Shown piece by piece: positions 1-5,962 of a stretch of 7,584 nucleotides of DNA (its first letter is position 1; every line of letters starts with the position of its first letter). The notes under the pieces are model-generated. The model was not told the DNA's origin and ran no database searches. It saw nothing but the letters and a program-made list of their open reading frames with translations. This DNA is from Bacteroidales bacterium (GTDB lineage Bacteria; Bacteroidota; Bacteroidia; Bacteroidales; UBA7960): contig SKTQ01000153.1 of the NCBI GenBank assembly GCA_007122505.1, positions 1 through 7,584 of the forward strand, written 5' to 3'. A program made the translations under genes and the position numbers.

Positions 1-507
1 TCAGGGAGTCTTCGACCGGAAATATCTGCTGGTAATGCAACGCTGACACGCCAACCAGACGGCACCTATATTGTTGAAACAGATCAGCCGCGTCAGAATG
101 TGACCATTGCCGTAAATGCCATGGTTGAAGGACGGATGGAGTTTCTTGATCAAATGGAATTCCGTGTGTTTGCCTTACCACGTCCTGAAGCACGTATTGC
201 AGGTTTTGACGGTGGCCGCGTTGACCGGCAAGTATTGCTCAGAGCCGGAGTACTGGAAGCAACCATGGGAGAAGATTTTCTGTTTGCAGGGGTAAACTGG
301 CGCGTACAATCGTTCGACATGATCACGTTTGTTGCTGGTGAGCAAAGGTCTGCAAGACAAACAAACGGCAGTGCATTAACGGATGAAATGCGCCGGTTTC
401 TTACCGATGCCAGACCGAATCAGCTTTTATTTTTCAGGCAGATTCGTGCCGTGGGGCCAGGAGGTGAAACAAGGCTCCTTGGAGATTTATCGTTTAACAT
501 AAACTAA
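1..507 (+). CDS. gldM: GldM (PorM-like), C-terminal part of type IX secretion/gliding protein
   Basis: The reading frame is open from the first base of the window and ends with TAA at 505-507, giving 168 residues of a gene that begins upstream. In the family, GldM/PorM is anchored in the inner membrane by one N-terminal helix, partners with GldL to form the proton-driven motor of the type IX secretion system, and spans the periplasm with four domains. What is visible matches the last periplasmic domains: beta-rich sequence with MEFRVFALPRPEARI, a GG turn followed by VDRQVLLRAGVLEA, and the family-typical ending FFRQIRAVGPGGETRLL with a final SFNIN strand. This end is the part expected to contact GldN and the outer-membrane ring. 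gldN follows after 25 nt, the usual gldK-L-M-N order. An internal GTG at 100 is not the start, because homologous sequence continues upstream of it. The assignment rests on recalled family sequence and order. Confidence 0.9.
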   Translation, partial: SGSLRPEISAGNATLTRQPDGTYIVETDQPRQNVTIAVNAMVEGRMEFLDQMEFRVFALPRPEARIAGFDGGRVDRQVLLRAGVLEATMGEDFLFAGVNWRVQSFDMITFVAGEQRSARQTNGSALTDEMRRFLTDARPNQLLFFRQIRAVGPGGETRLLGDLSFNIN

Positions 508-517
508 CCAAATAATC

Positions 518-523
518 AGGAGG
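518..523 (+). promoter_or_regulatory. Strong Shine-Dalgarno site of gldN
   Basis: AGGAGG lies 9 nt before the gldN ATG at 533. It is the only near-perfect Shine-Dalgarno sequence at a gene start in this window; the other starts have A/T-rich leaders without one, as is common in Bacteroidota. It fixes the gldN start and suggests strong independent initiation on the gldM-gldN message. Confidence 0.75.
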
Positions 524-532
524 AAAATCCCT

Positions 533-1372
533 ATGTCAAAAAATATTTTGCTTTTCTCCATCTCGCTGATCTTCATAACCCTTGCTGCAACTGCACAAGA
601 AGAGCGGGAAAGACCCAGAGACAGCTTTTACGACAGAATGTCTGTGGCAGAAAGGAGACCCGTGGAGCTGCCCTATGTCCGGGAAGCGGATGTGCTTTGG
701 TCGAAAAGAATCTGGCAGTATATCGATGTCAGAAAAACCATGAACCAGCCACTCTATTTCCCTGAAAGGCCGTCAGGTGGATATAGAAACCTGATGCAGG
801 TATTGGAAGATGCCATCCGGGCGGGAGAAGTCAGGGCATATGGTGTTGATGATGATTCTTTCGAAAGAGAGCCGTTTGATCCTGTGGAGTTATTCGACAA
901 TATCCTGTCGAGAGTGGAAGTTATCGTTATTGAGGGCCAGGAAGTTGAAGAGGTAATTCCCTTCAGGACCTCAGAGGTGCTTGTCTTCAGGATCAAGGAA
1001 GAATGGTTCATCGATCAGCGCCGTGGTGTGCTGGATGTGCGCATCATTGGCCTTTCGCCTGCCAGACTGGTCAGGGATGAAGAAACAGGTCGCTACACCG
1101 ATATACAGGACCCGCTTTTCTGGGTGCCTTTCGAAGAGGCCCGCACAGCATTAGCCAACGCGCCTGTTGTCAACCGTCGAAACGACAAAATGGTAAAATC
1201 CTTTGATGACCTTTTCATTCGGCGATTCTTTGATGCAACCGTTTACAGGGAAGATCGACCTGACAACCGAGCCATCAGGGAATATATTGACAATCCTATG
1301 GACCGGCTGCTGGAAGCCCAACGAATTATGGAAGAGATCCGAAACTTTGAACTAGACCTTTGGCAACATTAA
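533..1372 (+). CDS. gldN: GldN (PorN-like) type IX secretion/gliding protein
   Basis: The product is 279 residues with an N-terminal signal peptide (about residues 1-21: hydrophobic run ILLFSISLIFITLAA ending in ATA-Q). No lipobox cysteine follows, so it is predicted to be a soluble periplasmic protein. In the family, GldN/PorN sits in the periplasmic ring with the lipoprotein GldK/PorK and contacts the GldM C-terminus, coupling the inner-membrane motor to the outer-membrane T9SS translocon. Family-typical blocks are visible: PYVREADVLWSKRIWQYID (about 47-65) with NQPLYFPE (71-78), EEWFIDQRRGVLDVRIIGLSP (split over 156-176), FWVPFEEAR (196-204), and a C-terminal helix ending MEEIRNFELDLW (266-277). 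Length is normal for GldN. The gene follows gldM by 25 nt and is the last of the operon, because a terminator hairpin follows at 1427-1457. Part of the region carries many acidic and basic residues after the signal peptide, consistent with an exported linker. Confidence 0.93.
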   Translation: MSKNILLFSISLIFITLAATAQEERERPRDSFYDRMSVAERRPVELPYVREADVLWSKRIWQYIDVRKTMNQPLYFPERPSGGYRNLMQVLEDAIRAGEVRAYGVDDDSFEREPFDPVELFDNILSRVEVIVIEGQEVEEVIPFRTSEVLVFRIKEEWFIDQRRGVLDVRIIGLSPARLVRDEETGRYTDIQDPLFWVPFEEARTALANAPVVNRRNDKMVKSFDDLFIRRFFDATVYREDRPDNRAIREYIDNPMDRLLEAQRIMEEIRNFELDLWQH

Positions 1373-1380
1373 AAACTGCC

Positions 1381-1400
1381 TCAGCTAAGTGATAGGCTGA
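1381..1400 (+). other. Small hairpin in the gldN 3' untranslated region
   Basis: TCAGCTA (1381-1387) can pair with TAGGCTGA (1393-1400) with one bulged G and a 5-nt loop (AGTGA). It lies 8 nt after the gldN stop and ahead of the terminator. There is no T-run after it, so it is not a terminator by itself; it might protect the 3' end of the message or be chance. Confidence 0.3.
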
Positions 1401-1426
1401 TAATCCAACACTAGATAATTTCTGAC

Positions 1427-1457
1427 AAAAGGGGGCTCAATAATAGCCCCTTTTTTT
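1427..1457. terminator. Bidirectional intrinsic terminator between gldN and fumC
   Basis: GGGGCT (1432-1437) pairs perfectly with AGCCCC (1445-1450) around a 7-nt loop (CAATAAT). On the plus strand seven T's follow (1451-1457), a textbook rho-independent terminator for gldM-gldN. The stem can extend through a G-T pair and AAAA/TTTT (1427-1430 with 1452-1455). Read on the minus strand, the same hairpin starts just after the fumC stop and is followed by TTTT, so it can also end fumC transcripts. The plus-strand T-run overlaps the fumC stop codon (1456-1458), showing how tightly the convergent genes are packed. Confidence 0.85.
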
Positions 1458-2847
1458 ATATCATGCCGGCAGGATTGACCCACTTGTCGAAGTCATCATT
1501 CTCTACCAGGCCTGATTTCAGAGCTGCTGCCTTCAGCGTAATGCCTTCGTTATGAGCCAACCGGGCAATTTTTGCTGCATTATCGTATCCAATGTGCGGG
1601 TTTAGTGCGGTAACCAGCATCAGGGAGTTTTGCAGATGCTTCCGGATATTTTCAGGATTGGCTTCTATACCTGCCACACACCGTTCTGTAAAACTGGCAC
1701 ATGCATCTGACAACAACCGGGCCGATTGAAGCAGGTTGTAAATCATCATCGGCTTAAACACATTCAACTGAAAATGGCCACTCATGCCTCCCACCGTAAT
1801 GGCAGTGTCATTCCCTATAACATGCGCTGCAACCATGGTCATTGCCTCCGGCTGAGTAGGGTTCACTTTACCCGGCATAATAGAGCTCCCCGGTTCATTG
1901 GCAGGCAGCGCGATTTCGGCGATACCGCAACGGGGACCTGAAGCAAGCAAGCGTATATCATTGGCAATCTTCATTAGGCTTACGGCAAGGGCTTTCAAAG
2001 CACCACTGGTTTTTACCACAGCATCATGGGCTGCCAATGCTTCAAATTTATTAGGTGCGGTAACAAATGGTTTACCGGTAAACTCAGCTATCTTTTCAGC
2101 CACGGCAACATCAAAACCCCGGGGTGCATTGATGCCTGTTCCAACGGCTGTTCCACCCAGTGCCAACTCCTGTAAATGGCCCATGCTGTATTTCAACGCC
2201 TCCATGCCATGATCAAGTTGAGACACAAAGCCTGAAAACTCTTGTCCCAATGTCAACGGAGTAGCATCCATCAGGTGTGTGCGTCCGATTTTAACATGAC
2301 TCTGAAAATATTCGGATTTTGCAAGCAAAGCATCTCTGAGTCCGGCCAAAGCAGGGAGTGTCATATCATCAATAACGCTGTAAGCGGCAATATGCATGGC
2401 CGTGGGAAAAGTGTCGTTCGAAGACTGCGACTTATTTACATGGTCGTTGGGGTGTACTTTTTTTTGTTCGTCGTCAATATTCCCGCCCATGATCTCATGC
2501 GCCCTGTTGGCAACAACCTCATTGACGTTCATGTTGCTTTGGGTGCCGCTGCCTGTTTGCCATACAACCAGGGGGAAATGATCGTCCAGACGACCTTCCA
2601 GAATGTCGTCGCAAGCCTGCACAATGGGCTTCATTAAGTCTTCGGGCAAAACACCCAATTCGTGATTAACAATTGCCGCTGCTTTTTTCAAAATAGCAAA
2701 AGCATGAATCACCTCACGGGGCATTTTTTCTTCACCGATCGGAAAGTTTTCAATAGCCCTTTGAGTTTGCGGCCCCCAGTATTTGCCCACAGGAATTTTT
2801 ACCGGTCCAAGGGTGTCGTAATCTGTCCTAAACTTTTCTGTCATCAT
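1456..2847 (-). CDS. fumC: Class II fumarate hydratase (FumC)
   Basis: This 463-residue enzyme reversibly hydrates fumarate to L-malate in the cytosolic TCA cycle; class II fumarases are iron-independent, heat-stable homotetramers of the aspartase/fumarase superfamily. Visible motifs in order: substrate-binding SGTQSNMNVNEV (100-111); HPNDHVNKSQSSNDTFPTA (132-150); GRTHLMDATPLTLGQE (188-203), whose His191 matches the catalytic His188 of E. coli FumC; GGTAVGTGIN (231-240); and the superfamily signature GSSIMPGKVN (320-329), with the catalytic serine on the mobile loop at about 321. Length is as expected, and key residues are all present. The start is ATG ATG; I use the first (2845-2847), but the second is equally possible. 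No Shine-Dalgarno is present; the leader is A/T-rich. It lies 100 nt downstream of a class I fumarase on the same strand, so it may be co-transcribed with it or use its own promoter. fumC and argininosuccinate lyase share the fold, but the SGTQSNMNVNEV block and signature fit fumarase. Confidence 0.97.
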   Translation of the reverse strand: MMTEKFRTDYDTLGPVKIPVGKYWGPQTQRAIENFPIGEEKMPREVIHAFAILKKAAAIVNHELGVLPEDLMKPIVQACDDILEGRLDDHFPLVVWQTGSGTQSNMNVNEVVANRAHEIMGGNIDDEQKKVHPNDHVNKSQSSNDTFPTAMHIAAYSVIDDMTLPALAGLRDALLAKSEYFQSHVKIGRTHLMDATPLTLGQEFSGFVSQLDHGMEALKYSMGHLQELALGGTAVGTGINAPRGFDVAVAEKIAEFTGKPFVTAPNKFEALAAHDAVVKTSGALKALAVSLMKIANDIRLLASGPRCGIAEIALPANEPGSSIMPGKVNPTQPEAMTMVAAHVIGNDTAITVGGMSGHFQLNVFKPMMIYNLLQSARLLSDACASFTERCVAGIEANPENIRKHLQNSLMLVTALNPHIGYDNAAKIARLAHNEGITLKAAALKSGLVENDDFDKWVNPAGMI

Positions 2848-2882
2848 TTATTGGCTTTATAGTTTTAAAGATGTTGATACAA

Positions 2883-2917
2883 GAGATGTATCCCCATTTT
2901 GTTTTTAGCCAAACAAA
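2883..2917 (-). promoter_or_regulatory. Weak candidate promoter for fumC
   Basis: On the minus strand two adjacent TTTG tetramers (CAAACAAA at 2910-2917 on plus) lie upstream of TACATCTC (2890-2883). The nearer TTTG is exactly 19 nt from that octamer, the spacing expected for the Bacteroidota -33/-7 promoter. The -7 part matches TAnnTTTG only in part (TA plus two of the TTTG positions). Predicted leader is about 30 nt. The evidence is suggestive at best, and fumC could equally be read through from the gene upstream. Confidence 0.3.
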
Positions 2918-2923
2918 TGATGT

Positions 2924-2945
2924 CTGTTTTATGTTCAGAAAACAG
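2924..2945 (-). other. Hairpin just after the class I fumarase stop
   Basis: CTGTTTT and AAAACAG form a perfect 7-bp stem around an 8-nt loop, beginning 1 nt after the TAA at 2947-2949. It is A/T-rich and is not followed by a T-run on the minus strand, so it is a poor terminator. It could be a processing or mRNA-stabilising structure between the two fumarase genes, or chance. Confidence 0.35.
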
Positions 2946-2946
2946 C

Positions 2947-4566
2947 TTATTCCATACTATAAAAGTCGTTCCCTTTATCATCCACCAAGATGAACGCGGG
3001 AAATTTCTCTACACGGATTCGGTAGATCGCCTCCATTCCAAGTTCGGGATATTCAAGCAGTTCCACTTGCTTTATGTTTTCCTGTGCCAGTATAGCGGCA
3101 GGGCCGCCAATACTTCCCAGATAGAAGCCGCCATGCTTTTTACAGGCGTCTGTCACAGCCTGGCTGCGGTTCCCTTTGGCGATCATCACCATGCTGCCGC
3201 CATTCTCCTGGAACAAGTCCACATAAGAGTCCATTCTGCCTGCAGTGGTAGGACCAAATGACCCGGACGCCATCCCTTCAGGCGTTTTGGCAGGCCCGGC
3301 ATAATAAACAGGATGATCTTTGATATATTGAGGCAATCCTTCGCCCGCATCAAGCTTTTCTTTCATTTTTGCATGTGCAATGTCACGGCCAACGATGATG
3401 GTTCCGTTCAGCGACAGCCGGGTGCCCACAGGATGTTTTGTCAGCTCAGCCAGAATGTCGGTCATGGACCTGTCCAGATCAATTTCCACAGCACCGGCAG
3501 TATCGTCTTTTTGGCGATAAGCTTCCGGGATAAAGCGAGCCGGATTGTCTTCCAGTTTTTCGATCCATATACCGTCTTTATTGATTTTGGCTTTGATGTT
3601 CCTGTCTGCAGCACAAGATACGCCCATGCCCACCGGACAGGATGCACCATGTCGTGGCAGGCGAATCACACGGATATCCAGGGCAAAGTATTTACCGCCG
3701 AACTGCGCACCAATGCCAAGTTTAAAAGCTGCATCCAGAACCCTTTGTTCCATCTCCTTATCCCTGAAAGCCCTGCCTCCATCGTTGCCCGTTTCAGGTA
3801 AGTCGTCCAGGTATTTTGCGCTGGCCAGCTTTACGGTTTTTAGAGTTGATTCGGCTGATGTACCCCCAACAACAAAGGCTACATGATAAGGCGGACATGC
3901 TGCTGTGCCCAGGCTTTTCAGTTTATCGACCAAAAAAGCTTCCAGTTTTTCAGGATTCAGCAAAGCCTTGGTTTGTTGATAAAGGGCTGTTTTGTTGGCC
4001 GATCCGCCTCCCTTGGCCACAAATAAAAAGCTGTATTCATCCCCGTCTACCGCAGAAATGTCAATCTGGGCAGGAAGGTTTGTGCCGGAGTTTTTCTCCT
4101 TATACATGTCTAAGGGAATAGTTTGCGAATACCTTAAATTTTCTTCGGTGTACACATTGTAAACACCTTTTGACAGGGCAACTGCATCACCTCCACCGGT
4201 CCATACCTGTTGACCTTTTTTCCCAATAATGGTGGCCGTACCGGTGTCCTGGCAAAATGGCAACACTCCCTTTGCGGAGATTTCCGCGTTTCGCAGCATG
4301 GTGAGTGCTACATACTTATCATTGTCACTAGCCTCCGGATCATCAAGAATGGCGGCAACCTGTTTTACATGCTCTGTGCGCAGCATGAAGGACGCATCAA
4401 ACAATGCCTGTTGAGCCAGTTTTGTCAGCCCTTCAGGGGCTACCCGCAAAATCTGTTTCCCGTCAAAAGTGTCTAAAGACACGTGGTCGCGGGTAAGCAA
4501 ATAATACGCTGTTTTGTCTTCAGCCAATGGAAAAGGATCCTGGTAAGAAAAGTCCGGTGTTTTCAT
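2947..4566 (-). CDS. fumA: Class I fumarate hydratase, [4Fe-4S], single-chain
   Basis: This 539-residue protein is a class I iron-sulfur fumarase with the alpha domain (about 1-330) and the beta domain (about 345-539) in one chain, as in E. coli FumA/FumB (about 548 residues), not as split subunits. It interconverts fumarate and L-malate in the cytosol using an oxygen-labile [4Fe-4S] cluster whose fourth iron binds substrate. Candidate cluster ligands are Cys105 (LPFCQDTGTA), Cys224 (TAACPPYHVAF) and Cys318 (VGMGVSCAADRN); these match the ligand positions I recall for E. coli FumA. Other family blocks are VVGGTSAES (232-240), GAQFGGKYFALDIRV (286-300), PVYYAGPAKTPEGM (419-432), SFGPTTAGRMD (436-446) and MIAKGNRSQ (461-469). 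The start ATG at 4564-4566 fits the family N-terminus; no Shine-Dalgarno precedes it. It is divergent from rbfA and 100 nt upstream of fumC, which encodes a non-homologous enzyme for the same reaction. A tartrate dehydratase reading is less likely, as those are usually two subunits. The symbol fumA is by analogy. Confidence 0.95.
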   Translation of the reverse strand: MKTPDFSYQDPFPLAEDKTAYYLLTRDHVSLDTFDGKQILRVAPEGLTKLAQQALFDASFMLRTEHVKQVAAILDDPEASDNDKYVALTMLRNAEISAKGVLPFCQDTGTATIIGKKGQQVWTGGGDAVALSKGVYNVYTEENLRYSQTIPLDMYKEKNSGTNLPAQIDISAVDGDEYSFLFVAKGGGSANKTALYQQTKALLNPEKLEAFLVDKLKSLGTAACPPYHVAFVVGGTSAESTLKTVKLASAKYLDDLPETGNDGGRAFRDKEMEQRVLDAAFKLGIGAQFGGKYFALDIRVIRLPRHGASCPVGMGVSCAADRNIKAKINKDGIWIEKLEDNPARFIPEAYRQKDDTAGAVEIDLDRSMTDILAELTKHPVGTRLSLNGTIIVGRDIAHAKMKEKLDAGEGLPQYIKDHPVYYAGPAKTPEGMASGSFGPTTAGRMDSYVDLFQENGGSMVMIAKGNRSQAVTDACKKHGGFYLGSIGGPAAILAQENIKQVELLEYPELGMEAIYRIRVEKFPAFILVDDKGNDFYSME

Positions 4567-4594
4567 ATCAATAGGTTTAGGGGTGAATGAGTCC

Positions 4595-4613
4595 CGAAAT
4601 ATACAATATTTCG
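4595..4613. promoter_or_regulatory. Candidate operator: 19-bp palindrome at the class I fumarase promoter
   Basis: CGAAATAT (4595-4602) and ATATTTCG (4606-4613) are perfect 8-bp inverted repeats around ACA. The palindrome covers the minus-strand -7 element and runs into the spacer toward the -33 element, where a bound dimeric repressor would block RNA polymerase. It does not match FNR (TTGAT-N4-ATCAA), and I do not recognise it as a known regulator's box. Operator function is inferred from symmetry and position. Confidence 0.4.
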
Positions 4614-4626
4614 ATCAAGCTTCAAA
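4596..4626 (-). promoter_or_regulatory. Bacteroidota-type promoter of the class I fumarase
   Basis: Read on the minus strand, TTTG (4626-4623) is followed after exactly 19 nt by TATATTTC (4603-4596), one base away from the Bacteroidota -7 consensus TAnnTTTG with a perfect -33 TTTG. Transcription would start near 4591, leaving a leader of about 25 nt before the ATG at 4566. Position, spacing and orientation all fit, but it is a sequence match only. Confidence 0.6.
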
Positions 4627-4678
4627 AAAAATCTACCCGATTTTATCTCTCTCGCAAAACCGGGCACCGGCATTCCGG

Positions 4679-4728
4679 TTATTATCAGGAAATTTTGGCG
4701 AAAACGTTTGTTTTTCTGCTTATTATCA
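4679..4728. repeat. Pair of 9-bp direct repeats in the divergent intergenic region
   Basis: TTATTATCA occurs at 4679-4687 and 4720-4728, 41 bp apart start to start (about four helical turns), in the stretch between the class I fumarase promoter and the rbfA promoter. Such phasing is compatible with two binding sites on one DNA face, but with A/T-rich 9-mers chance is a real alternative. The rest of 4627-4772 holds no recognisable gene or RNA. Confidence 0.25.
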
Positions 4729-4772
4729 TGTTGACCAGCAAGGGATAGCGAAAGGATTTGCCGGAATTGTTG

Positions 4773-4780
4773 TATCTTTG
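4773..4780 (+). promoter_or_regulatory. -7 promoter element of rbfA, near-leaderless
   Basis: TATCTTTG is a perfect match to the Bacteroidota -7 consensus TAnnTTTG and ends 6 nt before the rbfA ATG at 4787. Transcription would begin at or just before the start codon, so the message would be leaderless or nearly so. No TTTG is present at the ideal -33 spacing; the nearest (4757-4760) is only 12 nt away. The element also supports choosing 4787 as the start over the longer in-frame ORF. Confidence 0.6.
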
Positions 4781-4786
4781 CGGGTT

Positions 4787-5122
4787 ATGGAAACAATGAG
4801 ACAGAATCGGATTTCCCGGTTAATACAGAAAGATTTAGGAGAAATACTGCAATTGGCAGGCAGAGACTGGTTTCCCGGTGCCATGATTACCGTTACCAAG
4901 GTTTATGTTACAACAGACCTCTCTATTGCCAAGGTATATATGAGTGTTTTCGGAAAAGATGCCGGCGACATTCTGAAGCAAGTGGATATGCGGAACAAGG
5001 AAATCCGCAGGCAACTCGGCTCCAGGGTTAAGAATCAGCTGCGACAGGTACCGGAGTTGCGCTTTTTTATTGATGACAGCCTGGACTACATTGACAACAT
5101 TGAAAAACTGTTGAATACTTAG
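4787..5122 (+). CDS. rbfA: 30S ribosome-binding factor A (RbfA)
   Basis: RbfA is a small KH-fold protein that binds the immature 30S subunit near the 5' end of 16S rRNA and helps late processing and cold adaptation. The 111-residue product begins METMRQNRISRLIQKDLGEI, the family-typical N-terminus, followed by the beta strands ITVTKVYVTTDLSIAKVYMSVFG (in parts, about 34-56), an alpha helix with LGSRVKNQLRQVPELRF (77-93) and the diagnostic ending FFIDDSLDYIDNIEKLL (93-109). Length is normal. The reading frame stays open back to an ATG at 4583, but those 68 extra residues have no RbfA similarity and lie over promoter elements, so I start at 4787; an ATG at 4796 is a less likely alternative. The methyltransferase gene begins 10 nt after the TAG stop, suggesting co-transcription. 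Confidence 0.95.
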   Translation: METMRQNRISRLIQKDLGEILQLAGRDWFPGAMITVTKVYVTTDLSIAKVYMSVFGKDAGDILKQVDMRNKEIRRQLGSRVKNQLRQVPELRFFIDDSLDYIDNIEKLLNT

Positions 5123-5132
5123 GCCAATCCGC

Positions 5133-5945
5133 ATGCAATACGATCCCATCAAGAAATTGCTTGGCAACATTTTCAACAAACGGCCATTGACCCGTAAACT
5201 GTTTTATGGCATGCTGGATATCCTGTTGCTTCGCACGTGGCATATCCACAGGGCAATCAGACAGTTTGCCCGTCATTACGAAAAAGCAGAGAATATTCAG
5301 GTTCTGGACGCAGGAAGCGGCCTTGGGCAATATAGCTGGTACCTTGCCCGAAAATTTCCAAAATGGCACGTGACCGCCCTCGACATCAAAAAAGATGAAA
5401 TTGATAGCTGCCGTCATTTCTTCCAAAAAGCAGGGAAAAAAAATGTGGCATTTGTGCATGGAGATCTTTTGCATTTTATTGAACCGGACACATACGATCT
5501 TGTACTCTCGGTGGATGTAATGGAACACATTGAGAACGACCGCCGCGTTTTCAGCAACTTTTTCAACTCTCTAAAAAAAGGTGGCATGCTGCTGATAAGC
5601 ACGCCTTCCGATCGCGGAGGCAGCGATGTGCGCGACTCTGATGATGACTCCTTTATCGAAGAGCATGTCAGAGATGGTTATTCCATTCAGGAAATTGAAG
5701 AGAAGCTCCAACAGGCCGGTTTCAACGAAACATCTGTTGCCTATACTTATGGCAGGCCCGGCAGCATTGCCTGGCGTTTGTCCATGAAATACCCGTTGAT
5801 TATGCTGAGTTGGTCAAAAGCTTTGTTGCTGTTACTCCCGCTCTATTATCTGCTGACCATGCCGGTTGTATTGATCCTCCACTTGCTGGATGTGAGATCA
5901 AAACACCCAACGGGCACGGGTCTTATGGTAAAAGCCTGGAAATAA
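5133..5945 (+). CDS. Class I SAM-dependent methyltransferase with hydrophobic C-terminal segment
   Basis: The 270-residue product carries a Rossmann-type methyltransferase domain: motif I VLDAGSGLGQ (57-66, glycine-rich SAM loop), acidic residue in ALDI (D84) for the ribose, GDL (110-112) near the adenine, motif IV YDLVLSVDVMEHI (121-133), and KKGGMLLISTP (148-158). This layout is that of the Methyltransf_11/25 type acting on small molecules, lipids or quinone-like substrates; the substrate cannot be read from the sequence. Residues about 220-252 form an unusually hydrophobic stretch (YPLIMLSW, LLLLLPLYYLL, VVLILHLL) that could anchor it to the inner membrane, followed by a short basic tail. 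Start ATG at 5133 is 10 nt after rbfA; no clear Shine-Dalgarno. It sits between rbfA and a LolC/E-like permease, hinting at a membrane-linked role. A ribosomal target is possible given rbfA but not favoured by the hydrophobic tail. Confidence 0.88.
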   Translation: MQYDPIKKLLGNIFNKRPLTRKLFYGMLDILLLRTWHIHRAIRQFARHYEKAENIQVLDAGSGLGQYSWYLARKFPKWHVTALDIKKDEIDSCRHFFQKAGKKNVAFVHGDLLHFIEPDTYDLVLSVDVMEHIENDRRVFSNFFNSLKKGGMLLISTPSDRGGSDVRDSDDDSFIEEHVRDGYSIQEIEEKLQQAGFNETSVAYTYGRPGSIAWRLSMKYPLIMLSWSKALLLLLPLYYLLTMPVVLILHLLDVRSKHPTGTGLMVKAWK

Positions 5946-5962
5946 TTTAAGCATTGTATCTT

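Noticed and set aside
100..507. GTG at 100 as the start of a small independent gene
   Set aside because: The same frame is open to position 1 and encodes GldM-like sequence upstream, so this is the 3' end of gldM.
1726..2862. Several plus-strand ORFs inside fumC
   Set aside because: They are antisense to a clearly conserved enzyme, have no recognisable protein features and no promoter or ribosome binding site.
2899..4476. Plus-strand ORFs of up to 162 residues inside the class I fumarase gene
   Set aside because: Their sequences are cysteine/histidine-rich shadows of the coding strand without family similarity.
4658..4680. AACCGG...CCGGTT inverted repeat (6-bp arms, 11-nt spacer) in the rbfA upstream region
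   Set aside because: Short arms, no T-run and no placement relative to a promoter; chance is adequate.
4583..4786. In-frame extension of rbfA to an upstream ATG (179-residue product)
   Set aside because: The extra N-terminal residues show no RbfA similarity, the family start METMRQNRIS lies at 4787, and the extension would lie over the TAnnTTTG box and end in the class I fumarase leader.
5067..5528. Minus-strand ORF of 153 residues across rbfA and the methyltransferase gene
   Set aside because: It is antisense to two well-supported genes and its sequence shows no domain or start signal.
5954..5962. TTG start for the permease adding three residues
   Set aside because: The ATG at 5963 gives the normal LolC/E N-terminus; nothing supports TTG initiation here.
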